A stretch of DNA of 64,000 bases from Mytilinidion resinicola (lineage: Eukaryota; Ascomycota; Dothideomycetes; Mytilinidiales; Mytilinidiaceae). Numbering within the stretch: the stretch's first letter is position 1; every line of letters starts with the position of its first letter. Location of the stretch: positions 1,141,380 through 1,205,379 of the forward strand of contig NW_022985437.1 of NCBI RefSeq assembly GCF_010093595.1, written 5' to 3'. A model generated the notes under the pieces. That model saw only the letters and a program-made list of their open reading frames with translations. It searched no databases and was not told where the DNA came from. Below are positions 21,558 to 32,276 of the stretch, piece after piece. The translations under genes and the position numbers were made by a program.

Positions 21558-23719
21558 TTAGCCCGAAATAATATCCCTTTTTCCCACAGGCTCAGTATAG
21601 TATTCCACCCCGTAGAACGTACACAACTCCGCAACATCTGCCCTCACCTCATTAGACCAACATTTCGTGCCCACGCCCTCGATCAACCTCAGAAGTCGGT
21701 TTAGGTCATCTTCTCGTCTCCGGCCCGCTTCGTTAAGTCTGGTAGGCCACGCTATATCTAATTCTCTCTTCCGAGTGCCGTAAACGTTCTTGCAGTGCTG
21801 ATACCAGTCCTTGTCGACCTCCTTGTGACGGTTAATAATGGGTGGCGCGTCGTGCCCCATCACAAAGGGCTTGGTGATCAGCTGCTCCCAATCAAGGAGC
21901 ATCTCCTCTTTCGTATCTTCATCGACTATTATATTCCGCTCCGAGATGTCCCAGTGATCAAGCCAGGCAGAGTTGTGGGAGAGGGGCTCCTGACCGCACA
22001 CGAGTGGGATAAGTTTTTCCATACGTTCAGCCATACGGTGATGGTATTCGGCGTCCATGGCCATGTCGGTTTTGAAGTCAGACAACGCGTCGCCTTTTTC
22101 GGCGTAGGCGGTCGCAAGTCTGATTCCGACCGCAATCTCCTGCATGACATGATCTCCGACTTCTTTGACGATGCGTGGCATCATTTTGGCATAGCCCCGT
22201 TTCAAGCTTTCAAGCTCAGCATGTCGAATATGGGGACTCAACTGATCGGTATTGAAGAGAAGATTGTGTAGGCGCTTCTTGGCCTCAGCATATCGGCCAC
22301 GGCGTCGTCCATGGAGAAGTGGGGCGATCTTCGCCCTTTGATCTTCAAAAGTAGTCTTTTGGTCTAGGATATTACGGAGACGTGCGTCAAACCGATTGAT
22401 CAGAGCCTGCTTCTTAGCCTTTTCGGTTTGATCGTTGTCGACATCCGCCTTCTTTGCTTCAAGGAGACTGGTGTACCACTCTTTCACCGAAAGGAACGGT
22501 CCGTATGTGTTAGGAAGGCCGAGGCCTCTATCGGCTGTGAATCGGGCCTGGATGACGCCGGGACCGATGCGGTAGTCAAGGTAATTGTCGGCAGAGGGAT
22601 CCCATCCTCGATAGATGCTTCCGATTGTGTCGAATCCGAGGCCTTGGAGTTCATGGGTCCACTCTGCAACCTTCCCATAAATCGCATCTTGGTCCTCTTC
22701 CGGCGACAAGTCTTCTTCGATCTGCTCATACTCCCGCCCCTCGGCCATCTCCATCAAAATCCATTCGAGCCCGAGGGCGTTATCCATGGACGAGTCGAAC
22801 GCAAAAACTTGTGGAACTGGGATCTTTGTGTGCTCTCTAATATACGTCATCGTGGCTACCTCGCTTTGGGTCTTATACCAAGGCATTACGGGCTTCGGAA
22901 CCTTGAGGATGGCCTTGTGGGTGACTCCATTTTCCACAGACCAGACCTTGTAAGCAGCATTCCAGGTGCCTTTGCTAAGATATTCGACCTGGAAAGTGTC
23001 CTTGTCAACACCAGCAAGTTCAACATAAGGTCCAATGACTGTCTTCATGCCTGTGACGGGAAGCTTCTTAAAGTAGAATGCCCACGTCGCATTATGGTCC
23101 TCCCACTGCGGATCCCATTTCCATTTGATGACACCTTTCTGCTTCGCGGCCCAATCCCACGTCGGCTGAGTGAATGACACGCAAACTGGGGGCTGGTCGG
23201 GAGACACTCGAGTTGAGGTTGGTCGGAATGACTATGAGTCGTTAGTGACTTGCGCAAACAGTTTAAGCAAGCCAGCCGATATGAACTTACGCCAGACGAG
23301 AAACTGGAAGCGGCACTGGAGATGGCGCTGACGGCCCGAGAAAAGATAGATGGACCTCCGTATGAGACTGGTGTCTCAACCTGGCGCGCGTCGGCCATGT
23401 ACACATCATTCTGGTCTCCAGAGCCATTGCGACGATCGCGCCCGACTGGGAGGCTGTTGGGTGTGTCGTGGACCTGACCCGCTGTCTCCTTCTTGTGCCC
23501 TTTGCCGAAGTGTAGAACTCGCGCAGCATACTTTCGTACAGCGTCGCCTACACGCGTCCTCATGCGGCGCCTTGGAGCAGGCATGTCGGGGGGGAGGACA
23601 GGCATCTTGGGGGGATGATTTGCAGTGGCTGCAGGATGGGATATCTTGTGGCGCTTTGGGGAGTACGCGCTGGCTGGCTGCTGGCCGTCGCCTTCGAATC
23701 GACGCTTCATGCTAGGCAT
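21558..23719 (-). CDS. APH/choline-kinase-fold phosphotransferase family protein
   Basis: Two exons, 23719-23291 and 23231-21558, with a 59-nt intron (GTAAGT donor, CACTAAC branch, TAG acceptor, phase 0); 700 residues. The first ~145 residues are low in complexity (MPSMKRRFEGDGQQ start). The kinase-like domain follows: substrate-side blocks MPWYKTQSEVATMTYIREHT and NALGLEWILMEMAEG, then the catalytic loop HWDISERNIIVDE (HxDxxxxN pattern) and LLDWEQL, which corresponds to the metal-binding Asp segment of aminoglycoside phosphotransferases and choline kinases. Between these lies an unusually long insertion of about 150 residues rich in Lys, Arg and Glu. Substrate unknown; large fungal APH families are mostly uncharacterised, so 'phosphotransferase fold' is as far as I can go. 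A decayed tandem copy lies directly downstream. Confidence 0.8.
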
Positions 23720-23949
23720 GATTGCTGGAGGGTGTAAATCAGAGCTCGTGAGCTTGGAGAGTGCTTGGGGTTTGAAGGAGTCGAAGTATCTCTGTTGGTG
23801 TAGAGATGCTGGAGTTGAGCACTCGAAGGTGGGTGAGAAATGAGGTGGGTTGACGGTCTTTAACTTTAAGTCAAGTCTCGTCGGCGGATTTTTTCTCCTT
23901 GATAGTGTTTAAAGGGGTGGCTGGTCGAGGACATGGTGAATGCCGTCGA
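23720..23949. other. 5' flank of the phosphotransferase gene
   Basis: About 230 bases between the ATG and the tandem-repeat block. No clear promoter motif recognised. Confidence 0.35.
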
Positions 23950-24355
23950 GTTTGAGGCTTATGGAGTGTGGTTCTGCGGGAGCATGCACGACTTTGAGGA
24001 ACCTCTGATTTAATCATCCTCGATAGCTGACAATTGAAGATTCTGGACCCTTCAGATTAGACCTGTGTACTGCTGAGATATGAGAGCGTGGTTTGAGCAG
24101 CATAGAGTGCGGTTTTAGGGTGTTCGCACAACCTCAAGGAAACCCTGGCATTACCACCCTCAGTAAACTCACAAGGTAAAGTTTTGGAGCCCCCAGATTA
24201 GACTATGTACTGCTAAGATAGGAGAGCGTGATTTGAGACTCGTGAAGTGTATTTGAGGGTATATGCACCACAGTAAGACTCTTCCCGTCTCATTGACTCA
24301 TAACAAACTTACAATGTCAAGCTACAGACACTCCAAATCAGACTTGCCTATTGAC
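23950..24355. repeat. three tandem copies of a ~140-bp non-coding repeat
   Basis: Units start at about 23950, 24091 and 24231 with RTTTGAG-like sequence. They share in the same order a GAGTGYGG/GAAGTGTA segment, GCACRAC, CCCTC/GTCTC, a CAGATTAGAC/CAAATCAGAC segment, and a tail TACTGCTAAGATA...GAGAGCGTG (units 1 and 2). Units 1 and 2 are closest; unit 3 is more diverged. No frame runs through the repeats. Position upstream of a phosphotransferase gene leaves a regulatory role open. Confidence 0.75.
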
Positions 24356-24994
24356 GATCCAGTCTACAGACTATGGGGTCCTGCATCTTGAACGCGTATC
24401 GATGCCGCAGGTGTGATAAATAACTTTGGAAGGTATGCTAATATTGGTCCTATCTAACTACGCGTCATGTAGGCTATGAAAGTACGAGGAACTCCCTGAA
24501 ACCGTCAGCAATTAACTAAGCAATATAAGGCGATAATGGAGTCTGACCACACATATTAATGAGATGCTAGACATGGTGGGATCTAAAATGGAAGCCTGAA
24601 CATGTTTCGAGAGCCATCACGCGTCGAGATCGCTCGCGAATAGGCAAGACTCTGAAAGTTTAACTGGAAAACAATGTTGATTGCACGAATTATGGACTTG
24701 AATAGAAGAGCTGACGTGTGTAAAAGGGATTGTTTCTACAAACCAACCCACCCATCATACCAGCCTCCAAATCCAACATAGCTAAGTAACCAGGACATAC
24801 CTTGCGATAATTTTCCGACTTTCAGATTTTAAAAGCGCGCTTACAGGTTTGACGCTAGTATACACACACTATAATACATAAAGCATAACCGCCCGCTCTT
24901 AATAGTCATTGCGACTGATGCATGCCATACTGGTTCCCCTAAAACGCCGAAATGAATGCAAAAAAGAATAGTATCTTACTATTCCCGACGCGCC
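24356..24994. other. AT-richer intergenic stretch
   Basis: It follows the tandem repeats and leads to the 3' end of the palmitoyltransferase gene. No gene recognised. Confidence 0.45.
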
Positions 24995-27043
24995 TTAGGA
25001 CTCTCCACCCCATTCGTCCCACTCTTCCGTCTTCCTCTGCTTACTCGACGAACGCGATCCCCTCTTCCCCTTCGGCGGCGGTTTGAGAAAGTCTTCTGGA
25101 ATGTCATTCCAGTTCTTTTGGGATTTCGAGCTTTGGCCCCTTTTCGCGCTCTGTGCTCGCTCTTCGTCGCTCGAGACCTCATAGCCGTCCTCCTCTTCCA
25201 CATAGCCGTACTGGTCCGCCTTCCTTCTATCTCGATCAAGGGTCTGGAGCTGCATGTCGCCATCAGCATACATGCCCCTTTCTCTCCCCAGAATCTGGTC
25301 AGCTTTCCCTGGGCTCCGGCGACCAGACATGGGAACCATAGCAACGCCATTTGAAGTGGTGAGGTAGCGATTCTCGTGCTCGTCTTTGTTGGCCCTGGGG
25401 CTCTGCCATTCCGGGCGTCTTGAAGGACGAGTTGGAGGCGAGAAGTTGTTTCCGGCCGCGTACGGGCCATCACCATTCCGCATCATCTCCGCCTCGGTCG
25501 GTGAGTCTACGCCCCACCCAGCTGCGCGCTCCCTTTCTTTTTGTATCCGGGCTTGCGTCTCGCGCTCTTTACGTATCTGTTCGCGGGCTACGAGCCATTT
25601 GGGGCTTGGTTCCCAAGACCAACCATCGCCGGTGGTGTTGGTTATCGGGAAAAACCACAGCAGTGGGGAGGGTCCAAAGACATGCTTGAGATTACGACGC
25701 CAGCCAAGATCGAAGGCGCTAGGGAGGCTGTCACTATCCTTCTCTTCTAGATAGGCATCGTAGCGCTCAATGTCGCGTTGGCGCTCGCGGTGTTCGTACG
25801 AGTGTGAGTTCGCGTATCCGCCATGGGAGTAGTCATTGCTCATGGAACTGGGGTTCGGACTTGGAGAGCGTGACAAGGATCGATTTGGCGATGATTCGCC
25901 TTCCTCTGGTCTTGTAATACCTGGGAGCGAGTTGGCGTGGATCTCGCGAAGCTGGTCACTGATGCTCGGACGGCCATTCGCATCAGGATCTATGTAATTG
26001 CGGTTGTTCAGCTGTTGGCGCATCTGCCGGCGCAATGGGGAGAGATAGCGGGTTTTCTCGAGACTCTCAATAGTTGTTTGTCCTTTCATAGCTAGGTAGA
26101 GATGCCACATCGTGAAGCCTGTAATGACTAGTCCTATTATTCCGGATATAACGGCAAGGAGAACAGTGTTGACTGGCATTAGTGTTTCGGTGTATTGGCT
26201 TTCGCTGAGAATCTCGCTCCACACCCAGGATGCTGATGTTGTAAAGCACACCCAGCAGAAAAAAGACAGATATACAAGGAACAGCACGAAGTGTTTATAG
26301 TTCCGGAGCCCTACGCAGGTGGCCAACCAAGGACAGTGATGGTCCATTTTCAGGACACATCGTCCACAGGTCGAGCAGTGGTGTGCGCGGTCCGGCTTCT
26401 TGGACTGGCATTTCTTGCAGTATCTGATGTCGCCGGTCGACTTCACCGTGTATGATGTGTAAGCTATTGTGTCTTGGGTCGGAAGGTGGCTGTAGCCATG
26501 GTTCAGGTTCAGGTTCAGAGGTGATCCAGGGTCCGTGAAGACGGCTGTCGTGTAGCTCCAATTGAGGAGAAGATAGAGAACGACACTGAGGACCGAGGTG
26601 CCCTTGCCTATTGCGCAGACGTTAGCTTCAGCGTTCACAAGTTGATGGTAGTCATGTTGGGTCTAGGCGAGAGAGCTTAGGCGCAGACTGGGCGGGATGC
26701 ACAGCTACGAACAGCCCAGATACCTGATTGAGGTCTCCCAAGCTGTTGGCGAGCGTGCTCTGGGCCTCGGCAGACGGATCGCCAACCGTTTTGGTGCAAC
26801 ATGGACTCCTGAAAGGCGCAGCGACGAAGAATGTGGTGTTTTACCTGTCCAAGCACGCCGCACAGGTTCGAAGCCTATTCCAGCGGCAACCCATACCGCC
26901 CAGGATGTCAGGCCGTAGACGAAGGCAAGCGGGAAGTATGTAAAGACGTTCCAGCAATATCGCTCGACGCGGCGGACGAAGCCCTTGCGTCGCATGGTAA
27001 GGGATGGCGAGGAGGGCGGAGAAGGCGAGCTCAGCGTGGCCAT
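24995..27043 (-). CDS. pfa3: DHHC-type protein S-acyltransferase, Pfa3-like
   Basis: Two exons, 27043-26845 and 26607-24995, with a 237-nt intron (GTAAAA donor, GCTAAC branch, TAG acceptor, phase 1); 603 residues. A first membrane segment covers about residues 25-50 (FTYFPLAFVYGLTSWAVWVAAG), a second about 70-90, and then the cysteine-rich domain RYCKKCQSKKPDRAHHCSTC leads to DHHCPWL near residue 155. The DHHC cysteine forms the acyl-enzyme. Two more membrane segments follow (VLFLVYLSFFCWVCF, and NTVLLAVISGIIGLVITGF). The hydrophilic C-terminal half is disordered and charged. In yeast Pfa3 palmitoylates the vacuolar fusion factor Vac8; assignment to Pfa3 rather than another DHHC member rests on the N-terminal arrangement and is likely but not proven. 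It diverges from the glycosyltransferase gene across 972 bases. Confidence 0.88.
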
Positions 27044-28015
27044 TGGGCACAGCTCCGACTCACGCGTCGAGGTCAACAGCGGACCCAAGATCCATCAATA
27101 GAGAGGGCAACGATGCGCCGTACAGAGGAGGTCCAGCGAGCGACGGGGATCGCCACGGGGCGATGGCGGAGGGGCCACAGTACGTTTCAGGAAGACAAGG
27201 CGGCCGCGGCAGCGCGCAGGAGAGCTGGCGGGAAAGAATGCAGAGTGCCAACACAGGCGGGCCGGTGCTCGCGATAATATGAGGCCACCGTGGGCGTGGT
27301 GAAGCTGGGCAAGGAGGTTGGCGTCAGCGGGAACTCGTGTGCCACTCCACACCAAGCGCACAGGCTGCGGCCGGTCGTGATCCGGACGAACTGTCGAGTA
27401 GTGCGCAGCGCGGGCACGTGACCGTGCACCACATCCACCTTCCCTGTGCGCTCTTGTGATCGCCCCCTAGCACTGACTCCTCTGTACGACTCCACCGCCA
27501 CCACTGGCCAGCAACGCCCGCGCGCTCAGCACCATGACGGAAAGCTTGCTTGCCGCAGCCAAGGGGCGCAGAGCATCCATCGTGAGTCTGGGGCCGTCCT
27601 CGGGCGCAGGGAGCGTCAGGAGAGGATCCCCGACGTGTGTCGTTACAGCCAGTGGTAGACGCTGTGCCTGCAATCCTCACGGGCCTCGCAGAATTAATGA
27701 AACGGCTGTCGTGTAACAGGCAGGTTGCTCGCCGATGAGGGCCGCATAGGACGTACAAATTGCCATGTGCCACACAATACCCGTCTGCAGTCGACAATCT
27801 TGTCCCTGCCTGTTCATTGCACAGACTTCACCTGCCGTTCTTCATCTGCCCCATCGGAAATCTGTGGGCCCGCAGCTGCTGGCTGCTACAAAGAGCGAAG
27901 TGCCCTCTTTTGTTGTTTCTTCTGCCGTTTTGCCAGAGCTGCTCTCCTACTGCTCCTCCAACTCCAAAACCTCCCACCGAGCGATGAGATATTTGACTGC
28001 GGACTATCGCCCGTC
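27044..28015. promoter_or_regulatory. divergent promoter region
   Basis: The only sequence between the start codons of the minus-strand palmitoyltransferase and the plus-strand glycosyltransferase, so it must contain both promoters. A C/T-rich stretch near 27890-27970 precedes the glycosyltransferase ATG. No specific binding site is claimed. Confidence 0.5.
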
Positions 28016-29509
28016 ATGCTTGCTCCTCGCAGAAACCCCTTCAACCTGCTCATAGCTCTCTCTCTCGTAGCCTCGCTGCTCTTCTACTACCGCCACAGTG
28101 CCCACGACCTCTACACCCAGTTCCCGTCGTTCGCTCGTCCTTTAGCCGTTGCTGAGAACGCACCTTCGAATACCACATTAGGCTTTGGCGCCGTTGTAGT
28201 GGTGTCGAAGGCTGGGTCTGACCGGCAGCCAGGCCTTCTCCAAGCCGCCAACGTCACAGGCATCGACCTTACCATCCCTTCGCAGCCCGCGTGGAGCGAG
28301 GATGATATCAATAAGTTCCGCGAGGGTAGAGACTCCGACATCACAGTCGGCTCCATCTACGCCTGGCTGGGCCATAACAATGCTCTACAATGGTAAGTAT
28401 TCCTGTATTCCCTCGCCCACGCAGTTCCGAGACCTACTATTCCTTCATCCATCTACACACATGGCATGTCTCATTAACTGTTACCCAGGTTTCTGAAATC
28501 CGGACTCGAAACAGCACTGATCCTAGAAGATGATGTCGATTGGGACATCCAGCTGCGCTCTCTGCAGGTTCCCCTGGCTGCCAATGCAGCACGCTCCATG
28601 CTGTCGCCTTCGAGGTACTTGTCTAGATTCAAAGTGGATCCCACCCACTACTGGGGCGATACTTCTGCCTGGGACCTACTATATCTAGGCCATTGCGGTG
28701 ACTACTTCACCGCTGTTGACCACGGTGTTGGCCGTGGGCATCAATACAAAGAGAACTTAACCTCGATCCCGCATAAACTTTTCAAAGACCCGTCCTTACC
28801 AGCGCGACGAGATCTCCATCCGTACACAGCCGCTCTCTTTGATGTGTTCGAGCTCCCTGAGCAGACGCGCGCCTTCCACCGCTCCAAGTTCCCGCTTTGC
28901 ACCTTTGGCTACGCCGTCACACGGGCGGCCGCTGAGCATCTAGTCAACGACCTCGCGCCGATCGCGAAACTAAAGACAAGCAAGAGTAAGGGCTCTCACG
29001 CCTACGACGTGTCGATTCTTAAGGCGTGCCGTAATGGCTTCGACACGCCTTCTCCCACGCCCGAAAACAACCCACATCCGCACCCAGATCCTAAACTCCG
29101 TCACAAATATGCTAGTCCCGGCCTCCGATGCTGGACACTCAATTCCGAGATTTTCCACCACATGCCCGGTGGTAGCATGATTGCGCAGGTTGAGGCGCAG
29201 AAGAATCATTTCGTGGGAATTCCGCCCGTCGACCGAGTAGGAGCAGAACAGGTGGTGCAAAGGGGCGAGACGAGCAACATTGGCTGTGGTTTCTGGAGAG
29301 GCGCGTTCCGTTTTGACGACGGTGACAAGAAGAGACTCGCCTACCTACAGGAAGAGGTTGGCCGTAAAGGTAGATGCCTGAAGGAGGGTAGGGAAATGCC
29401 AAACCCATTGAACGATAACAAGGGTTCCGGAAAGGAGGAAGAGGATCATCCAAAGGAGGAGAAGAAACCCTCCGGGTCGACAAATCCGGCCGATCGATTT
29501 ACATCTTGA
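28016..29509 (+). CDS. GT25-like glycosyltransferase, type II membrane protein
   Basis: Two exons, 28016-28392 and 28489-29509, with a 96-nt intron (GTAAGT donor, ATTAACT branch, CAG acceptor, phase 2); 465 residues. I chose the ATG at 28016 because it places a short basic cytoplasmic end (MLAPRRN) directly before a signal anchor (PFNLLIALSLVASLLFYY); the frame is open upstream. The luminal domain has AVVVVSKAGSDRQPGLLQAANVTG, in the style of LPS-type family 25 transferases, and the donor-binding acidic motif ALILEDDVDWD. Further on are CTFGYAVTRAAAEHL and SYDVSILKAC-like segments. The C-terminus is a lysine- and glutamate-rich tail. Likely located in the Golgi; acceptor unknown. Fungal homologues are usually only annotated as glycosyltransferase family 25. 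Confidence 0.85.
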
Positions 29510-31317
29510 CGCGACTGTATTTTGCGAGGTGCGTTGGAATTAACATTTAAGGCGTACATATGTTTAGCGGGGGTCACATGGATATGGACATGGCGTTTTA
29601 GACACGGGTTAGACACCACCGAATGGTGTTTGAGCACCTCGAGCCCTGTGTTCTTTTTTTCATACCAAAGTCAGCTAGCCTGGCGGATCTCTACATCGGA
29701 GCTCTTTTCTCACGTTGGCAATAAACCAACGAATACCCAGTACGTAGCCAAAACTTGGTGGAATCTCAAATATATTCACTTTGTCAAGACAATTTAAAAG
29801 ATGCTTTCTGCCATATACTTTGATGCCCGATAGATCTGATGACAGAAGCACTATCGCACGTCAGGATCAGGATGCGCCATTTAATCAAGATGAGACTGGC
29901 TTGCGTACGGCTTTCCAACGTCAGCGGTTTACTTCTGGTAGAACCAGAGGCCATCCATGTTCTTTTTGGAATGCCTGCCAATGTTGAGCCCGTCTCTCGT
30001 AGTCACCTCAGTGGTCTTGACGCTTGAATTGGGGTGAGGCCGCCGCACTGGGCTTAGCGTCTTTCGAACATCACGTCCAGCCAACTCGCCGCGTCGACGC
30101 GACACCAACACCAGGTCTCATGAGACTGTAGAACACCTGCCAGTTTTAGCAAAGACAAACCTTAGAGAAGCCTCGTGCTTGAATCGCCTATTTGGTGTAG
30201 CTGTGGGTGCGGACTGCTAGGCCAATCCTTCACCCAAATTGCTGGAACTCGATACTAACTCGCTCCAGTATTGTTCTCAAGACGAGTGGAAATCCATGCT
30301 ACCTCACTTAGCCGCAACACTTCCTTGCAAATGCCAGATGCGGATACCGGTGCTTGAGCCTGTATCCTTCTACAGTCAACACTGGCGGCTGAATGGAGCT
30401 AGCCTTCCGATACAATTCTGCCGTCCTTGAAGAGCTTTGATGACTTAGACGCCCACAGGCTTTGACGGTTGGAAACATCTGTCAGTACGCTACTCTGATG
30501 GTCATCAGGTCCACAATGTGGCTACTACGGATCCTGTTCCTCTTGGTGATAAGTGGAGCAACCAGTGGCCGGCGTTGAGGACATCCACATCGCTTGTAGT
30601 AATCCCTCACCCATGGTATCTTGGCTTGTGTTCCTTTATTAGGTGTCTTCTAATGTGCGTCCCTGCGTAGCGAGAAACCCTGCGTGGCGAGAAAATCAAT
30701 AGGTACATTGACTTCAAGCAACTCAAACTCTATGCACACACCAACATTTCCCACAGTTCTGTATAAGTCGTGTGCTGTGGCCACTCCTGAACACTCGGAA
30801 CCCCTCCCACCTAAAAATTACGTTCGCATCGTCGCCTTCGCGCCTAATTTGCGGAGAGCCTTCTTTCATAGCGTAATAGAATTCCTTCGCCACAGCACCA
30901 CTTTCAAGCTCTTATCACTCCTGATGTTTATAAAAGGGCCTTATCCGAGCCTCAGCGCCTTATTACCATACTGGAAGTCGTCATCAGCCTTATGGCTACT
31001 ATCGCACGCAAACTCATTCAAAGTCGCCACGCGGATCGGTACCTCCAACCGAAGCGATCACCAATACCGGTTAGTGTGAGACAGTTCCGTACGTTCAAAA
31101 TAATCATTACGGTGTAATTTACTTATGGAAATCAAGTAAGCCCCGCCCGTGGCTGTCAGGCCTGTGGCTGGGCGTGGCTGCGCGGACCCTTGCTGATGCT
31201 CGGAATATATAAAAATCCGACTCCGGAATAACAAGATGCGGGGAAGCTGGCTATCGCACACGTTCTCACTTCCTCATTTAATCCCTTCATTACAGTACAG
31301 CCGCTAGCGAATGCGGT
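29510..31317. other. 1.8-kb gene-poor stretch
   Basis: Short frames only. A frame at 30239-30430 (start MLELDTNSLQYC) could be a worn relic of a larger gene, since apparent codons continue after its stop, but I recognise no family. A TATATAAA box lies at about 31206-31213 in otherwise C/G-rich DNA upstream of the inverted-repeat arm. Confidence 0.4.
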
Positions 31318-31515
31318 TTCACCCTTGCCCGTTGTTGCAACACCGTTTTGCTCCGGCCGGCAAGCAGGGGTACGAATGCGAGTCTTGGCATTACAGCCAC
31401 GATTACACCACAGACCAAGGCACGTGATTTGCCACTGTACTAAAGAGTACTTCTATCAGAGTTTGGAGCCTACAAAGGTGTGGCCGGAGCGGGTCGGCCG
31501 TCCTCCCTGCTAGCG
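31318..31515 (+). repeat. left arm of a ~198-bp inverted repeat flanking the NLR-like gene
   Basis: These 198 bases match the reverse complement of 36941-37139 with about 11 substitutions (most of them transitions) and one 1-base gap. The arms start TTCACCCTTGCCCG and end in TAGCG. The intervening DNA is about 5.4 kb and contains the HET fragment and the PNP-NACHT-ankyrin gene. The flanks outside the arms do not match. I cannot identify the repeat; a transposon end, MITE or solo LTR piece are all possible. Confidence 0.85.
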
Positions 31516-31895
31516 TCACTAAGGTGTTCGTTGACTCCTTAGGATGTCAGTATATTTGGTCTAGTCGCTCGCAAATTCGCCTCCCGCTCATGTCTAATAC
31601 AGCATGAGAGCCTCACTGCGCCAGACTGTGGGCTAAGTAACTAGCCACATCCCATCCAAGCTGAGTTTGCTTAACCCTCACAAATTGAAACTACAACATT
31701 CAACCCACAGCACTCTTACACCGTCTCGCACCCAGACGCGTTTCTTAGGTATAATTTCACGGCCTTTCTTTCTATATACTCGCTAACCCCGATAGCTAGG
31801 ACTATACTCGATAAACGAGCGAGTTACCCGGCTCATTTAAACCCCGGCCAAACCTATTCCTACCGCATACGTCCGTCCAAACTCTTTGCGAAGCA
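31516..31895. other. spacer inside the inverted repeat
   Basis: Sequence between the left repeat arm and the HET fragment. A CTCGCTAACCCCGATAG stretch near 31780 resembles a branch point and acceptor, but I see no exon to attach to it. Confidence 0.35.
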
Positions 31896-32084
31896 ATGCG
31901 TCTTCTGCAACGTGACCCCACTGGGGAGCTTAGCCTCATGAAGGACTTCGTAGGCGACGATACAATCCCTCCCTTTGCAATCCTTTCGCATACTTGGAAG
32001 GAGGGCCAAGAAATCACCTTCCGGGATATAATACACACCCGGGGTAGTAGTACTATCCCTGATGTGTACTGGTGCCACGCGTGA
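31896..32084 (+). pseudogene. truncated HET domain (heterokaryon incompatibility) fragment
   Basis: A 62-codon frame starts MRLLQRDPTGELSL and continues DFVGDDTIPPFAILSHTW, which is the standard N-terminus of HET-domain proteins (usually ...IPPYAILSHTWG). After the TF-RDI segment it degenerates and stops at 32082. Full HET domains are about 150 residues within proteins of 500 or more, so this is a remnant. It lies tail to tail with the NLR-like gene, 192 bases from its stop codon. HET domains act in non-self recognition and cell death, the same context as NACHT proteins, so the pair may be relics of a recognition locus (inference). Confidence 0.75.
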
Positions 32085-32276
32085 GCTAACAGCAGGCCTG
32101 AATGGTCGGCAGGGTTTCCGTCGTCTGGGAATGTCTGTTGAGACGCACCTCTCCCTAGCTAGTTAGTGATGAACTTCTCTAGATTTCCTCAACTTACAAA
32201 GACACAAACTGATGGAGGTTCATTTTACCATACAGTGAACTGAATGAATAAAGAATCGCACGAACTCTGGAAAACC

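Noticed and set aside
27725..28015. N-terminal extension of the glycosyltransferase to an upstream ATG
   Set aside because: The extra 97 residues are Cys/Ser-rich and leader-like, and would bury the signal anchor that starts right after 28016.
30660..30695. Short tandem GCGTAGCGAGAAACCCT / GCGTGGCGAGAAA
   Set aside because: Two partial units only; too short to separate from chance. No CRISPR-like array exists anywhere in the window.
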